From assembly GCA_964505385.1 (NCBI GenBank), contig CAZDIA010000012.1, positions 20,055-84,054 on the forward strand: a DNA stretch of 64,000 nt. Reading direction: 5' to 3'. Below are positions 1 through 8,003 of this stretch, in pieces (positions within the stretch are counted from its first letter, which is position 1; each line of letters begins with the position of its first letter). Origin of the DNA: SLJN01 sp964505385. GTDB taxonomy: Bacteria; Bacteroidota; Rhodothermia; Balneolales; Natronogracilivirgulaceae. The translations under genes were made by a program, and so were the position numbers. The notes beneath the pieces were generated by a model. That model was not told where the DNA came from. It did not search any database and was given only the letters and a program-made list of their open reading frames with translations.

Positions 1-1
1 G

Positions 2-1084
2 ATGCTTGAGCAACCATCAATGGCTGCTTTTATCGGTAACATTATTAATAAGTGGAATCCACACATAATGGTAGATGGACACGACGGCGGAGCGGAGCAA
101 TTTGGTGGAGCTTATCCCTATGATTTGCTGTATCAGGCATCGGCTACCGCAGCGGCTGACCAATCTATTACCCGGCTGGCTGATGAAAGTGTTTTTCCAT
201 TTCTGAATGATCAGATGGAAGATGCCGGGTATCGCTCATTTTACTGGGCATGGGGTGATGAAGAAGCATACTATGGTGGCGGTGCCGCTCCCAGGATGGG
301 CCGCAATTACGGCGGTTTAGCCAACAAAATGTCGATCCTCTTCGAACATGCCGACTGGCATGACCTTGAAACCGGCGTAGAAAGCGGAATTGTTGCATTT
401 ACTTCGATCGTAAAATTTGCCGGTGAACATAATGATGAGATCATCAATACAATTGAAGGCGCACGTGAGGAAACCATTCGGCTGGGTAAGCAGGCAGAAG
501 GAACTGTTCCGGTAGATGAAGAAATGGTTGCAGATGATTTCCGGGTCACTTACGACATTATGATTGATGACAATCCGGACGATATAGAAACCATTGAAGA
601 TGCCGAAATCATAAAAAAACCGGAAGCAACCGCCTACCGGGATCGCCCGTGGGCGTATGTTCTGCCACGTGATGCGAAGGATGCTGTGGATATGCTAAAA
701 CGTCATAACATACGGGTTGAACAAACTACTGAAACTATAAATATTGAAGCCCTTGCTTATACCCTTGGCGGCGTGGATTATGAGGACACCGACAACAACC
801 ACCGGTCTGCACTTCTTCTTGAGGTTGAAGATAAAGTAACCGATAATTTTGAAATCCCGAAAGGTTCATACGTGATTAAAACCGGGCAACTGCTTGGCAG
901 AGTAGCTTCGCATCTTCTGGAACCCGAGACAACTGATAATGTCTTTTACTGGAATCGCATGACATCACATGTTCCCATTGCTGATTTTCTTGAATACCAG
1001 AATGATCCCCTGAATAATGATGCCCCTAAACTTCCCTTATGGAAGATTATGTCGGAGAAAAATATTCCGGCAGTTCAAAAATGA
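2..1084 (+). CDS. M14 family zinc carboxypeptidase, C-terminal part (5' truncated by window)
   Basis: The reading frame is open to the window edge, so the true start lies upstream and the visible 360 residues are the C-terminal part. The segment around residues 20-30 (PHIMVDGHDGG) resembles the strand carrying the third zinc ligand (His27) in secreted M14 carboxypeptidases, and ILFEHAD near residue 115 fits the catalytic Glu position. The first HxxE zinc motif would be upstream and cannot be seen. The product would remove C-terminal amino acids from peptides, probably in the periplasm or outside. The C-terminal 200 residues form an accessory region rich in Asp and Glu. It ends about 25 bp before the convergent solute-binding lipoprotein gene. 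Family assignment is from motif memory and is moderately sure. Confidence 0.7.
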   Translation: MLEQPSMAAFIGNIINKWNPHIMVDGHDGGAEQFGGAYPYDLLYQASATAAADQSITRLADESVFPFLNDQMEDAGYRSFYWAWGDEEAYYGGGAAPRMGRNYGGLANKMSILFEHADWHDLETGVESGIVAFTSIVKFAGEHNDEIINTIEGAREETIRLGKQAEGTVPVDEEMVADDFRVTYDIMIDDNPDDIETIEDAEIIKKPEATAYRDRPWAYVLPRDAKDAVDMLKRHNIRVEQTTETINIEALAYTLGGVDYEDTDNNHRSALLLEVEDKVTDNFEIPKGSYVIKTGQLLGRVASHLLEPETTDNVFYWNRMTSHVPIADFLEYQNDPLNNDAPKLPLWKIMSEKNIPAVQK

Positions 1085-1107
1085 TCAGCAGGCAGTTGTA
1101 TCAGAGT

Positions 1108-1998
1108 TTAATCAACCAGAATTTCGGTCATATCCTCACCAAGATGCTCACTGACAATTTCCCGGTAGGTTTCACTTTGAACAAATCCGCCGTCATATTC
1201 AAAAAATTCCGTAATCGGCTCAATCCAATCGCTGTTTAGCGGGAGGATGAAACCGAATTGCTCATCGTCATCATCACCGATTTCCTGACGCTTAACCGGA
1301 ATGCCGTCATACAGAGCATTTACAAAATTATAGACATCCACATAGGTAAAATATCGATCCCCTTCCTCCATTTTATTCATGATGTCATCGTTTGAGCGAA
1401 CGGTGTCTAACGGCATATCGGGGTAATAGGCATCCCGGAGCTCTTCCATTCGCACTCCGTGCAGTGTGCCGGGATACATCAACCCGGTTTGATCTGCAAA
1501 AACTTCGGGAATGTCTTCCATCGCATCAAGTTCGGGACGGTCTTCATGGCTGATTAAGACTGCGATATTATCAAGGTAGGGCGGACTGAACTGCACCTCA
1601 TCCCGCCGCTCTTCGGTGATGGTAACATTTCCGGTGCCCATCACGCCATCACCTGAAGCTGCTACGCGTTGATAGAATTCCTGCCACTCTGATTCGCTTT
1701 CAAAATTTAATTCTAAAGTGACCTCATGATTTTCTTCGACCCAGTCCCGGAATGCCCGGAAAATCTCAATCGTAGTGCCGGTCAGGTGCCCGTTTTCATC
1801 CTCATAGGCAAATCCACCGGATGGCACATACAGAATGTTGACAGTTCCGCCACCCTGCTGCTGCACCTGCTCCCAGGAATCGCCGGAAGTAACGCGCTCA
1901 GTTGCATTTTCGGAATTCGGCTCACATCCTGCCCATAGCCCTGTCATCAAAATTAAGGCGAAACAATAACCTGATATCTTCAATTTTCTAAAATTCAT
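1108..1998 (-). CDS. Orphan family 3-type extracellular solute-binding lipoprotein
   Basis: A 296-residue protein with an N-terminal lipoprotein signal (hydrophobic 12-22, lipobox LWAGC with Cys at about 25) followed by a periplasmic substrate-binding fold of the amino-acid (SBP_bac_3) type. Supporting segments are FAYEDENGHLTGTTIEIF, the GTGNVTITEERRDEVQFSPPY stretch (only part quoted elsewhere) and the acidic C-terminus. The similar order of elements in transporter-linked binding proteins suggests capture of a small solute, but no ABC permease or ATPase gene is nearby, so it may act as a sensor or a scavenger. It is clearly paralogous to the gene at 9599, sharing SGDSW near the start, GNVTITE, FSPPY and the HLGE tail. 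The ATG start at 1998 gives the full signal peptide. Confidence 0.78.
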   Translation of the reverse strand: MNFRKLKISGYCFALILMTGLWAGCEPNSENATERVTSGDSWEQVQQQGGGTVNILYVPSGGFAYEDENGHLTGTTIEIFRAFRDWVEENHEVTLELNFESESEWQEFYQRVAASGDGVMGTGNVTITEERRDEVQFSPPYLDNIAVLISHEDRPELDAMEDIPEVFADQTGLMYPGTLHGVRMEELRDAYYPDMPLDTVRSNDDIMNKMEEGDRYFTYVDVYNFVNALYDGIPVKRQEIGDDDDEQFGFILPLNSDWIEPITEFFEYDGGFVQSETYREIVSEHLGEDMTEILVD

Positions 1999-2074
1999 AG
2001 CTTAAATTTTTAATCAACATAATATGAATACCACTTTTTAATGGGATTAGTTAGGTCAGACAAAAGGAATATAT

Positions 2075-4033
2075 TCAATCCTGCTCTTTTATCGCCCCGC
2101 TTTGATAGGCGGCAAGCAGCATTTTCAGATCATCAATTTCCTGTTGTATTCTTTGGCCATCATCAGTATCACAAACACGTATGCGCTGTTCATTGTGTTC
2201 AAGAATTTCACCATGTGAGTGGATGTCTCTACCCTCCTCAATAGCTTTTTGGGTAGATTCGAAAGATTCCAGCGCAGCCAGTAGCAATCCGTAAGAATTA
2301 TAAATAAGCGTATACCCGGCTATTCCTGTTTCTTTTTGATACGCTTTGGCAAATCCGCCATCAATCACCAACAATCTGCCGCCCGCTTTAACCGGGCTTT
2401 CACCCGCTTTTACTTTCACCGGAACATGACCGTTAATGATATGCCCTTTTTCGGGGTCCAAACCAAATTCCTCCAATATCTGCTCGGCTACTTTTTGTTT
2501 AGTGCGGAATCGATAATATGGATTTTTTTCCTCTTTATGAGTGGACGGGTCACTAACAAAATAGCGCTCAAATGTTGCCATTTTATCTTTTCCGAATAAC
2601 GGAGACTGCGCACCGCTCCACAAGTACCACATCGTGTCCATGCCATACTGCTTTTTTTCCATATCATCCGCAAAGTAGCCCTGCCGGGCAAGTCTTTCCA
2701 GACGATCCATAAATTCTTTAGGGCTGTGATCAACACCGTCAAACGTGAAATGCTTTAACCCGCCCTTATCTGTCATGGGTATGCACCCGTGGTACATTAG
2801 ATTGCCGTTATACGACAAATACATACTCCCTTTTGAAAATAAAAAGCGCGCATGGCTTTGCAGATGCAAGCTGTTTTTAAAGGAGAGGCTAAGCCGCTCC
2901 ATCACATATGCTTCCCGTTCAGAAAGTTCGTACGGATTATCGGGATCTATGGTCGGGAAGTGCGTATCTTTCAGTTCATAAGAAGAATCCCCTATCTGAA
3001 CCATACCGCGATCATGATCAATTTTATCAAGAAGCAGCCGGTCGTTCATCCCGTACTGAGGCCTTCTTTGAATTATTTGCCCTTCGAGTTTCAGCTGAAT
3101 GATCGTGATGGCCTTATGCATTCGGGCCATCATCAGCTGTTCCTGTTCGGTAAATCCCTCGCATTCTTTGGGCAGAAACAGCTTACACGGATCATCTCCA
3201 TAGACATCAACTGCAAGTGAAGCAAGAGGAAGCATGCTTATGGCATATCCGTTTTCAAGGGTTTCCATATTTGCATAGCGAAGAGAAACGCGTATGACAT
3301 TGCACATACACGCTTCACTGCCGGCCGCTGCACCCATCCAAACGATATCATGGTTGCCCCACTGGAAATCAACTGCATGGTATTCGACCAGTTTATCCAT
3401 GATGATATGAGCACCCGGACCGCGGTCATATACATCACCGATCACATGGAGGCGGGCAATCATGAGCCGTTGAATCAGGCGGGCAAGAGCACTGATAAAA
3501 GCCCCCGCACGCCCCGTTTCAATTATAGATTCTATGATACTGCTGTAATATTCCTGCCGGTTGCTTATGCTTTCCTGCTGATGCAGCAGCTCCTCAATAA
3601 TATAGTTAAAATCTTTGGGAAGCATCTTCCGGACCCGGTTCCGGGTATATTTGGAAGAATATATCCGGCATAGTTTTATCAGCCTGAATAGTGTGTCACG
3701 ATACCATTTCCGCTCATCTTCTGCTTCTTTGAGAATAAGCGGCAATTTCTGTTCTGGGTAGTAAATCAATGTGGCGAGGTTCCGGCGCTCTTTTTCACTC
3801 AGTGTGTCACCGAAAATTTCTTCCACACGCCGTTTGATCGAACCTGAGCCGTTGCGCAGCACATGTAAAAATGCTTCGTGCTCTCCATGTATATCAGACA
3901 CAAAATGCTCCGTGCCTTTCGGCAGCTCCATTATCGCGCTCAAATTGATGATTTCCGTAGTAGCTTCCCGAATAGTCGGGTACTGAACGGCAAGTAATTT
4001 CATATAACGCAAATCCTGATCTGAGATATACAT
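2075..4033 (-). CDS. fbp: Fructose-1,6-bisphosphatase class III
   Basis: A 652-residue cytosolic enzyme that hydrolyses fructose 1,6-bisphosphate to fructose 6-phosphate, the committed step of gluconeogenesis. It is the class III (Bacillus yydE-type) enzyme, which belongs to the metallophosphoesterase superfamily and is unrelated to the common class I enzyme. Visible metal-binding motifs are SDIHGEHEAF (residues 46-55), GDVYDRG (199-205) and GNHD (226-229), and a C-terminal INGHVPVK motif. The length matches the usual 640-670 residues of the family. The ATG at 4033 gives an N-terminus like known members (a short basic stretch before DIHGE). It stands alone on the minus strand, 76 bp upstream of the solute-binding gene; a palindromic element lies directly upstream. 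Confidence 0.95.
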   Translation of the reverse strand: MYISDQDLRYMKLLAVQYPTIREATTEIINLSAIMELPKGTEHFVSDIHGEHEAFLHVLRNGSGSIKRRVEEIFGDTLSEKERRNLATLIYYPEQKLPLILKEAEDERKWYRDTLFRLIKLCRIYSSKYTRNRVRKMLPKDFNYIIEELLHQQESISNRQEYYSSIIESIIETGRAGAFISALARLIQRLMIARLHVIGDVYDRGPGAHIIMDKLVEYHAVDFQWGNHDIVWMGAAAGSEACMCNVIRVSLRYANMETLENGYAISMLPLASLAVDVYGDDPCKLFLPKECEGFTEQEQLMMARMHKAITIIQLKLEGQIIQRRPQYGMNDRLLLDKIDHDRGMVQIGDSSYELKDTHFPTIDPDNPYELSEREAYVMERLSLSFKNSLHLQSHARFLFSKGSMYLSYNGNLMYHGCIPMTDKGGLKHFTFDGVDHSPKEFMDRLERLARQGYFADDMEKKQYGMDTMWYLWSGAQSPLFGKDKMATFERYFVSDPSTHKEEKNPYYRFRTKQKVAEQILEEFGLDPEKGHIINGHVPVKVKAGESPVKAGGRLLVIDGGFAKAYQKETGIAGYTLIYNSYGLLLAALESFESTQKAIEEGRDIHSHGEILEHNEQRIRVCDTDDGQRIQQEIDDLKMLLAAYQSGAIKEQD

Positions 4034-4466
4034 AGAATGATGGTCCTTATATAGTGTCTGTAAGAAAACTCAAAGTGCCCTAAGAAAATCTCAAGATCAA
4101 GGCGCGCGAAGTCCCGAACGCTTTCGGGACGAGCGGAACGAAAATATTGGCGTTTTCTTAGTGGCACTATATAATCTTAGTTGTGCAAAACCTCATTTCA
4201 TTATTATAAAGGCATATTATGAATAAAGCGATTTTTTCAGGATTATCTAAGGGCAATTTGAAAGGTAGAATTTTCCCACTCTTAGAATTATGTATTTTCT
4301 ACCACTCTCGACTTGCCATTCCGGTTACAAATTAAAATTCATTTTTATATATTGAACTACAGCATGTTACGGCAGCTTAAATCATATAATTCAGAAATTT
4401 CTATCGTTTTCATGTAATCGTCGGGTAACAAACAGATGGAGATTTTGAACCAAATCATACTTTTCT
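4034..4466. other. Gene-free stretch with palindromic element
   Basis: No coding sequence is supported here. The first 140 bases hold copy 1 of the dispersed palindromic element (4050-4171). The remaining bases up to 4466 are AT-rich and divergent between fbp and the small membrane protein gene, so they probably hold promoters for both, but no clear consensus could be picked out. Confidence 0.6.
4050..4171 (+). repeat. Dispersed palindromic element, copy 1
   Basis: The element is bounded by TATAGTG at 4050 and its complement CACTATA ending at 4171. Inside, AAGAAAACTC on the left faces GCGTTTTCTTAG on the right. The centre carries the hairpin GTCCCGAACGCTTTCGGGAC (4111-4130: 8-bp stem, CGCT loop). 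The 20-mer GCGGAACGAAAATATTGGCG (4133-4152) recurs exactly, inverted, at 58196-58215 and with two changes at 46543-46562. The CTCAAGATCAAGGCGCGCGA stretch is also shared with the 46.6 kb copy. No ORF is present. This looks like a non-autonomous repeat of the REP or MITE kind. Confidence 0.85.
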
Positions 4467-4841
4467 ATGAAGAGCAAAAATCAACAAATTGAAGAATCAG
4501 ATCAATTAATCCCCCCGGAGCTTGAGCTTTTTAGTTCGAAATTCAGGAAAAAGGAGTTGGATTTAGTGATTAAAAAAAAGTATGGTGAGCTTGCCAAAAG
4601 GCTGAAAACCAAAGTCACTTGGGATATAGTTGGAATCAGCCTGGTTTTTATAGTGGCATTGGTTATCATTTTTACATGGATGATCGATAATATTCCGATC
4701 GTATGGCTTGCATATGTTCTTGCCGGATGTGCTCTTATTCTTTACGCGCTGCTGCTGAGAGATCAAATTGTCAGGTTTAAAACACTACAAGATATAATTG
4801 CCACCAATCAGGATGATACCTCCGAAGAAGATCAGTCTTAA
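4467..4841 (+). CDS. Small two-helix membrane protein, unknown function
   Basis: A 124-residue protein that I do not recognise. It has a charged N-terminal cytosolic part (residues 1-48, KKELDLVIKKKYGELAKR, probably helical), two membrane helices at about 51-72 and 77-97 separated by a very short loop (DNIPIV), and an acidic C-terminus ending DDTSEEDQS. The ATG at 4467 is preceded by an AT-rich stretch without a Shine-Dalgarno sequence, as usual in this group. It converges on the MscS gene with a 34-bp gap. The membrane topology and neighbours suggest a role at the inner membrane, but nothing more specific can be said. Confidence 0.6.
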   Translation: MKSKNQQIEESDQLIPPELELFSSKFRKKELDLVIKKKYGELAKRLKTKVTWDIVGISLVFIVALVIIFTWMIDNIPIVWLAYVLAGCALILYALLLRDQIVRFKTLQDIIATNQDDTSEEDQS

Positions 4842-4875
4842 CAAGCAGTGTTAACCATCCTTTTCGGGCAACAAG

Positions 4876-5778
4876 CTAATCGTCGGATGATTTATCCGCG
4901 GAGTTTCGATCGTCAAGGTCAGGGGGCTTGTTCCTGAAGGCCACATCCAGCGGGAGCGGTTTTGTTACCGAGCCGGAGTATACCGATACATGCGGAAACG
5001 GAATTTCGATGCCCTCTTCATCAAAACGTTTTTTGATGTCCATATTCAGGGAATTGCGAAGTTTCAGGAATTCTTCCCGAACAGCCCATGCTGCGAACAG
5101 AATATCAATGGAAGAATTGCCGAATTTATCGAAAATCATCAAAGGTTCCGGATGTTCCAGCGCAGTAGGATTTTTGTGAGCAACATCAAACAAGACTTCT
5201 CGAACACGGTTCAGGTCTTCTTTATAAGCAACAGAGATATTCACATCCACCCTGCGTAGCGGGAACCTTGAAATATTGGTCACTTCCGATTTGATCATCG
5301 TCTCATTAGGAATGCGCACATACTGGTTGTTGAACATCCGCAGCTTAACCGAAAGCGTATCAATTGAATAGACGATGCCGGTAGTTCCACTCACAGTGAT
5401 AATATCTCCGATTTTAAACGGCTGCTCTGCAATGAGAAATAATCCGCTGATCACATTGGACACACTGGTTTGGGAAGCGAAACCCAAAGCAACTCCGATA
5501 ATACCGGCTGCCCCGAGCAACGGTGCAAGCTGAAATCCGAGATTATGAAGCGCCATCACAAAAATAAGTGCCAGGCCGGTATAAAAAACGATCCTGCCTG
5601 CAAGCATTCCATAATGCAGGTTGTAATTTTTAGTGAAAAAATTGCGGATCCACCTTCGAAATAAACCAAGAAGGGGAAGGCCCACAAAAATCAAAATGAT
5701 TACCCGCAACACCGACTCCCACTGATCATCAGTAAAAAAATCAACAGGTGATGAGAATATTGAATGAATGAATTCCAT
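4876..5778 (-). CDS. Small-conductance mechanosensitive channel (MscS family)
   Basis: A 300-residue inner-membrane channel that opens under membrane tension and releases solutes during hypo-osmotic shock. Three membrane segments are visible at about 22-40, 60-80 and 84-118; the last is the pore-lining helix with the alternating Gly/Ala pattern AGIIGVALGFASQTSVSNVI followed by the GD turn into the beta domain (EQPFKIGD). The length is close to E. coli MscS (286 residues). The gene downstream of the DUF432-like gene in the same direction begins 15 bp after that stop, so the two are likely co-transcribed. A second, longer MscS paralogue lies at 8004. Confidence 0.93.
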   Translation of the reverse strand: MEFIHSIFSSPVDFFTDDQWESVLRVIILIFVGLPLLGLFRRWIRNFFTKNYNLHYGMLAGRIVFYTGLALIFVMALHNLGFQLAPLLGAAGIIGVALGFASQTSVSNVISGLFLIAEQPFKIGDIITVSGTTGIVYSIDTLSVKLRMFNNQYVRIPNETMIKSEVTNISRFPLRRVDVNISVAYKEDLNRVREVLFDVAHKNPTALEHPEPLMIFDKFGNSSIDILFAAWAVREEFLKLRNSLNMDIKKRFDEEGIEIPFPHVSVYSGSVTKPLPLDVAFRNKPPDLDDRNSADKSSDD

Positions 5779-5793
5779 GATTTGTCAATACCG

Positions 5794-6579
5794 TCAGTTT
5801 AACCCTATGCCCGGGATTTCTTTGATTAATTGAAAAGTGCGAATCGCAAAACTCTTTTGAATCGGAGTTCTCGGCTTAGTAATCAGCCTGCCATCATCAG
5901 CTTCATTCGGCAGGCGACCTTTCATTTCAATATCCGTATGTTTATCGCCACCCTGATAGGTTATATCGGTTTGATCCGCCCAAAGTACATCATCCTTTAT
6001 ATAAAGAGAGAGCCGATCTACCCTGAGGCATATATTTTCGAAATTAAGCTCAGTATCCGAATTATTTTTGATCTGCATTGTGCACACCGCCATGTGATTC
6101 TCAAACATTTCCGGATTTAATTCGCGGCGGGCGGAAGTAGAGAGCCAGTAACACAGCTCACCTTCGGTAAAAGTGCCAAACCAGGTATTAGATAAAACGA
6201 CTGTGGGTATTTCCGTGATAACAAAATCCGGATAATCCTTCGGAGTAATCCGGACAAACACAGGCACACGCGAGTAAATACGTGCCGATGCCCCTTTTGA
6301 AACTTTAAACGGGTATTCCGGCTTTACTACAATCGGCCGGTCCGGAAAGCACGGAAATAAACTGAATTCGGAGATATCCTCCTTCAATGCCCACCTGAAC
6401 CAATTGCGCTCTGCAGCCTGCTTTTCTTCAGGATCAGGTTCTTCATCAACACCGGATGAATATTCGTAAGCTACCCATGCCTCATTATATACTTTGCGGA
6501 GAAAAATGCGGACAGGTCCGGCTTGTATTTTCTGCTCCACCCCTTTGCTGACATTGAAATCCTTCCAGATTAGCGCCAT
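5794..6579 (-). CDS. DUF432-like protein, partner of MscS
   Basis: A 261-residue protein without a signal peptide or membrane helix, predicted to be cytosolic and beta-rich. Segments such as GPVRIFLRK, PDRPIVVKPEYPF and SRVPVFVRI match what I remember of DUF432, a family of unknown function often found next to MscS genes in archaea and bacteria. It is transcribed ahead of the MscS gene with a 15-bp gap, which supports a role linked to channel gating or regulation. No catalytic motif is evident. The family call is from memory of the sequence pattern and context and is only moderately sure. Confidence 0.6.
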   Translation of the reverse strand: MALIWKDFNVSKGVEQKIQAGPVRIFLRKVYNEAWVAYEYSSGVDEEPDPEEKQAAERNWFRWALKEDISEFSLFPCFPDRPIVVKPEYPFKVSKGASARIYSRVPVFVRITPKDYPDFVITEIPTVVLSNTWFGTFTEGELCYWLSTSARRELNPEMFENHMAVCTMQIKNNSDTELNFENICLRVDRLSLYIKDDVLWADQTDITYQGGDKHTDIEMKGRLPNEADDGRLITKPRTPIQKSFAIRTFQLIKEIPGIGLN

Positions 6580-7083
6580 ATGACGATTACTCCGTAAACT
6601 ATTACCTGTGATACACTAAAGTATGAATAAAATGATCAAATATGACAAGCGGATAAAATTATTTTTAAAATTGAACCCACACCGAGAAGGTAAAATACTT
6701 TGGGAAGATGAAAAGAGGCAAAGAGGCAAAGAGGCAAAGAGGTAAAGAGGTAAAGAGGTAAAGATGACAAGAAGTCAAGAAAATAAGAGTAGCTTGTAGG
6801 AGCGATTGAGTGGGTAAATTTCTTACTATCTTTAATTCTTAACATCTTTACTTCTTAACATCTTTACTTCTTTACTTCTTAAAATTCTTTATGAAACGGT
6901 ATACATGGAAAACAAAATTTTCTGCCAAAAAATAGCAGCAGTGGTACCGGATAATTTATTCTATGCTTTTTCTATTTTAGATGAATCGGATTTCTGCTTC
7001 GTTAATTTATTAGGAGGCATGTGATTTATTTCTTGACATATTGGTACCGGCCGGCAATCTGCAACTCATAAAAATTGGATATC
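6580..7083. other. Gene-free stretch with short-period repeats
   Basis: No gene is supported in these 500 bases. They contain the AAAGAGG repeat tract (6713-6767), the facing CTTTACTTCTTAA tract (6841-6885), and the word TGGTACCGG twice (6942-6950 and 7042-7050) upstream of the universal stress protein gene. TTGACA at 7034 could be a -35 box, but no matching -10 was found. Confidence 0.5.
6713..6893. repeat. AAAGAGGY tandem repeat with facing complementary arm
   Basis: Six tandem units of an 8-mer, AAAGAGGC then AAAGAGGT, run from about 6714 to 6762 and continue as AAAGATGACAAGAAGTCAAG. About 70 bases later a pyrimidine tract built from CATCTTTACTTCTTAA (6844-6886) is roughly complementary to the end of the first tract, so the whole can fold into a long imperfect hairpin. 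A degenerate version lies at 9180-9310 and 9412-9442. The tract does not encode a supported protein. Confidence 0.75.
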
Positions 7084-7992
7084 ATGAAGAAGTATAAAAT
7101 ATTAGTTCCCACCGATTTTTCTGACCTGAGCCTTAAGGCATTTGAGTCCGCTAATTCACTTGCTAAATTATTCGACGCTTCGGTTACTCCTTATCACTGC
7201 TACATTCCGCTCACTGATGTTGATAATATGAATCTTTTTGGTACGGATCATGCGCGCAGGGAAGATGAGGTTCAGCAATCGTTACTGAATCGTTTGAATT
7301 CTATCGCCGCCGATTTTATTGATAAAGAATACCGGAGCGATGCCGTGGTAGATGTTGGCAAACCTTCATCCAACATAGTTGAAAAGGGTCGTGATTATAA
7401 TCTAATCGTCATGACTACCAACGGCCGCACAGGGTTCTCCCGTTTGTTGATGGGCTCCGTAGCTGAGCGGGTGCTGCGTACTTCCGTCACTCCGGTTCTC
7501 GTAGTAGAGGAGTTTTCCAGACTCACGCCACTGGAAAAAATTCTGGTCACAACCGATCTTTCCGAAAATTCCAAATCAATCATGCCTTATGCCAGAGAAA
7601 TAGCGGAAAAATCCGGAGCTACCGTTGATATCGTCAACATCGTCAGCACAGAAAACTACGGAGAGTTTGAAGGAGCATCGGCGGCGGCGGAAGAACGCAA
7701 GCCTCTGATACAGGAAATGATCGACACCTATTTCAGCGATATGGGTGATCAGGTTAAAGGCGAAGTACTGGTTTCTGCAAAGTCCCCCCATGAAGCCCTG
7801 TTTGATCTGGATTTTACCCGCCATTACAATATGATATGTATGTCAACTGTGGGTAAAACCGGCCTTAAATACCTGATGCTTGGAAGCACAACCTCTAATG
7901 TAGCCCGCAATGTTGAAACAGCAGTTCTGTGCTACAACCCGAAAGCCGAAAAAGAGGATGTGCGGGATAAAAAGCAGCAATCAGCATCATAA
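7084..7992 (+). CDS. Universal stress protein, two tandem UspA domains
   Basis: A 302-residue cytosolic protein made of two UspA domains, residues about 1-145 and 150-290. Domain 1 starts KKYKILVPTDFSDLS and has the nucleotide-binding pattern GRTGFSRLLMGSVAERV; domain 2 starts LEKILVTTDLSENS and has GKTGLKYLMLGST, so both appear able to bind ATP or a similar nucleotide. Such proteins aid survival under starvation and other stress. The frame extends to a TTG at 7075, but the ATG at 7084 gives the standard N-terminus and is preferred. It lies between two mechanosensitive channel genes, convergent with the second, which suggests a stress-related block. Confidence 0.93.
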   Translation: MKKYKILVPTDFSDLSLKAFESANSLAKLFDASVTPYHCYIPLTDVDNMNLFGTDHARREDEVQQSLLNRLNSIAADFIDKEYRSDAVVDVGKPSSNIVEKGRDYNLIVMTTNGRTGFSRLLMGSVAERVLRTSVTPVLVVEEFSRLTPLEKILVTTDLSENSKSIMPYAREIAEKSGATVDIVNIVSTENYGEFEGASAAAEERKPLIQEMIDTYFSDMGDQVKGEVLVSAKSPHEALFDLDFTRHYNMICMSTVGKTGLKYLMLGSTTSNVARNVETAVLCYNPKAEKEDVRDKKQQSAS

Positions 7993-8003
7993 AATGTAAA
8001 GGT

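Noticed and set aside
2852..3220. A 122-residue frame opposite fbp
   Set aside because: It lies wholly inside the well-supported fbp gene on the other strand and shows no family motif.
6713..6767. Possible CRISPR array
   Set aside because: The repeats are contiguous 8-mers without spacers, and no cas gene is present.
7034..7062. Promoter TTGACA before the universal stress protein gene
   Set aside because: No acceptable -10 box at the right spacing, and Bacteroidota promoters have a different consensus.
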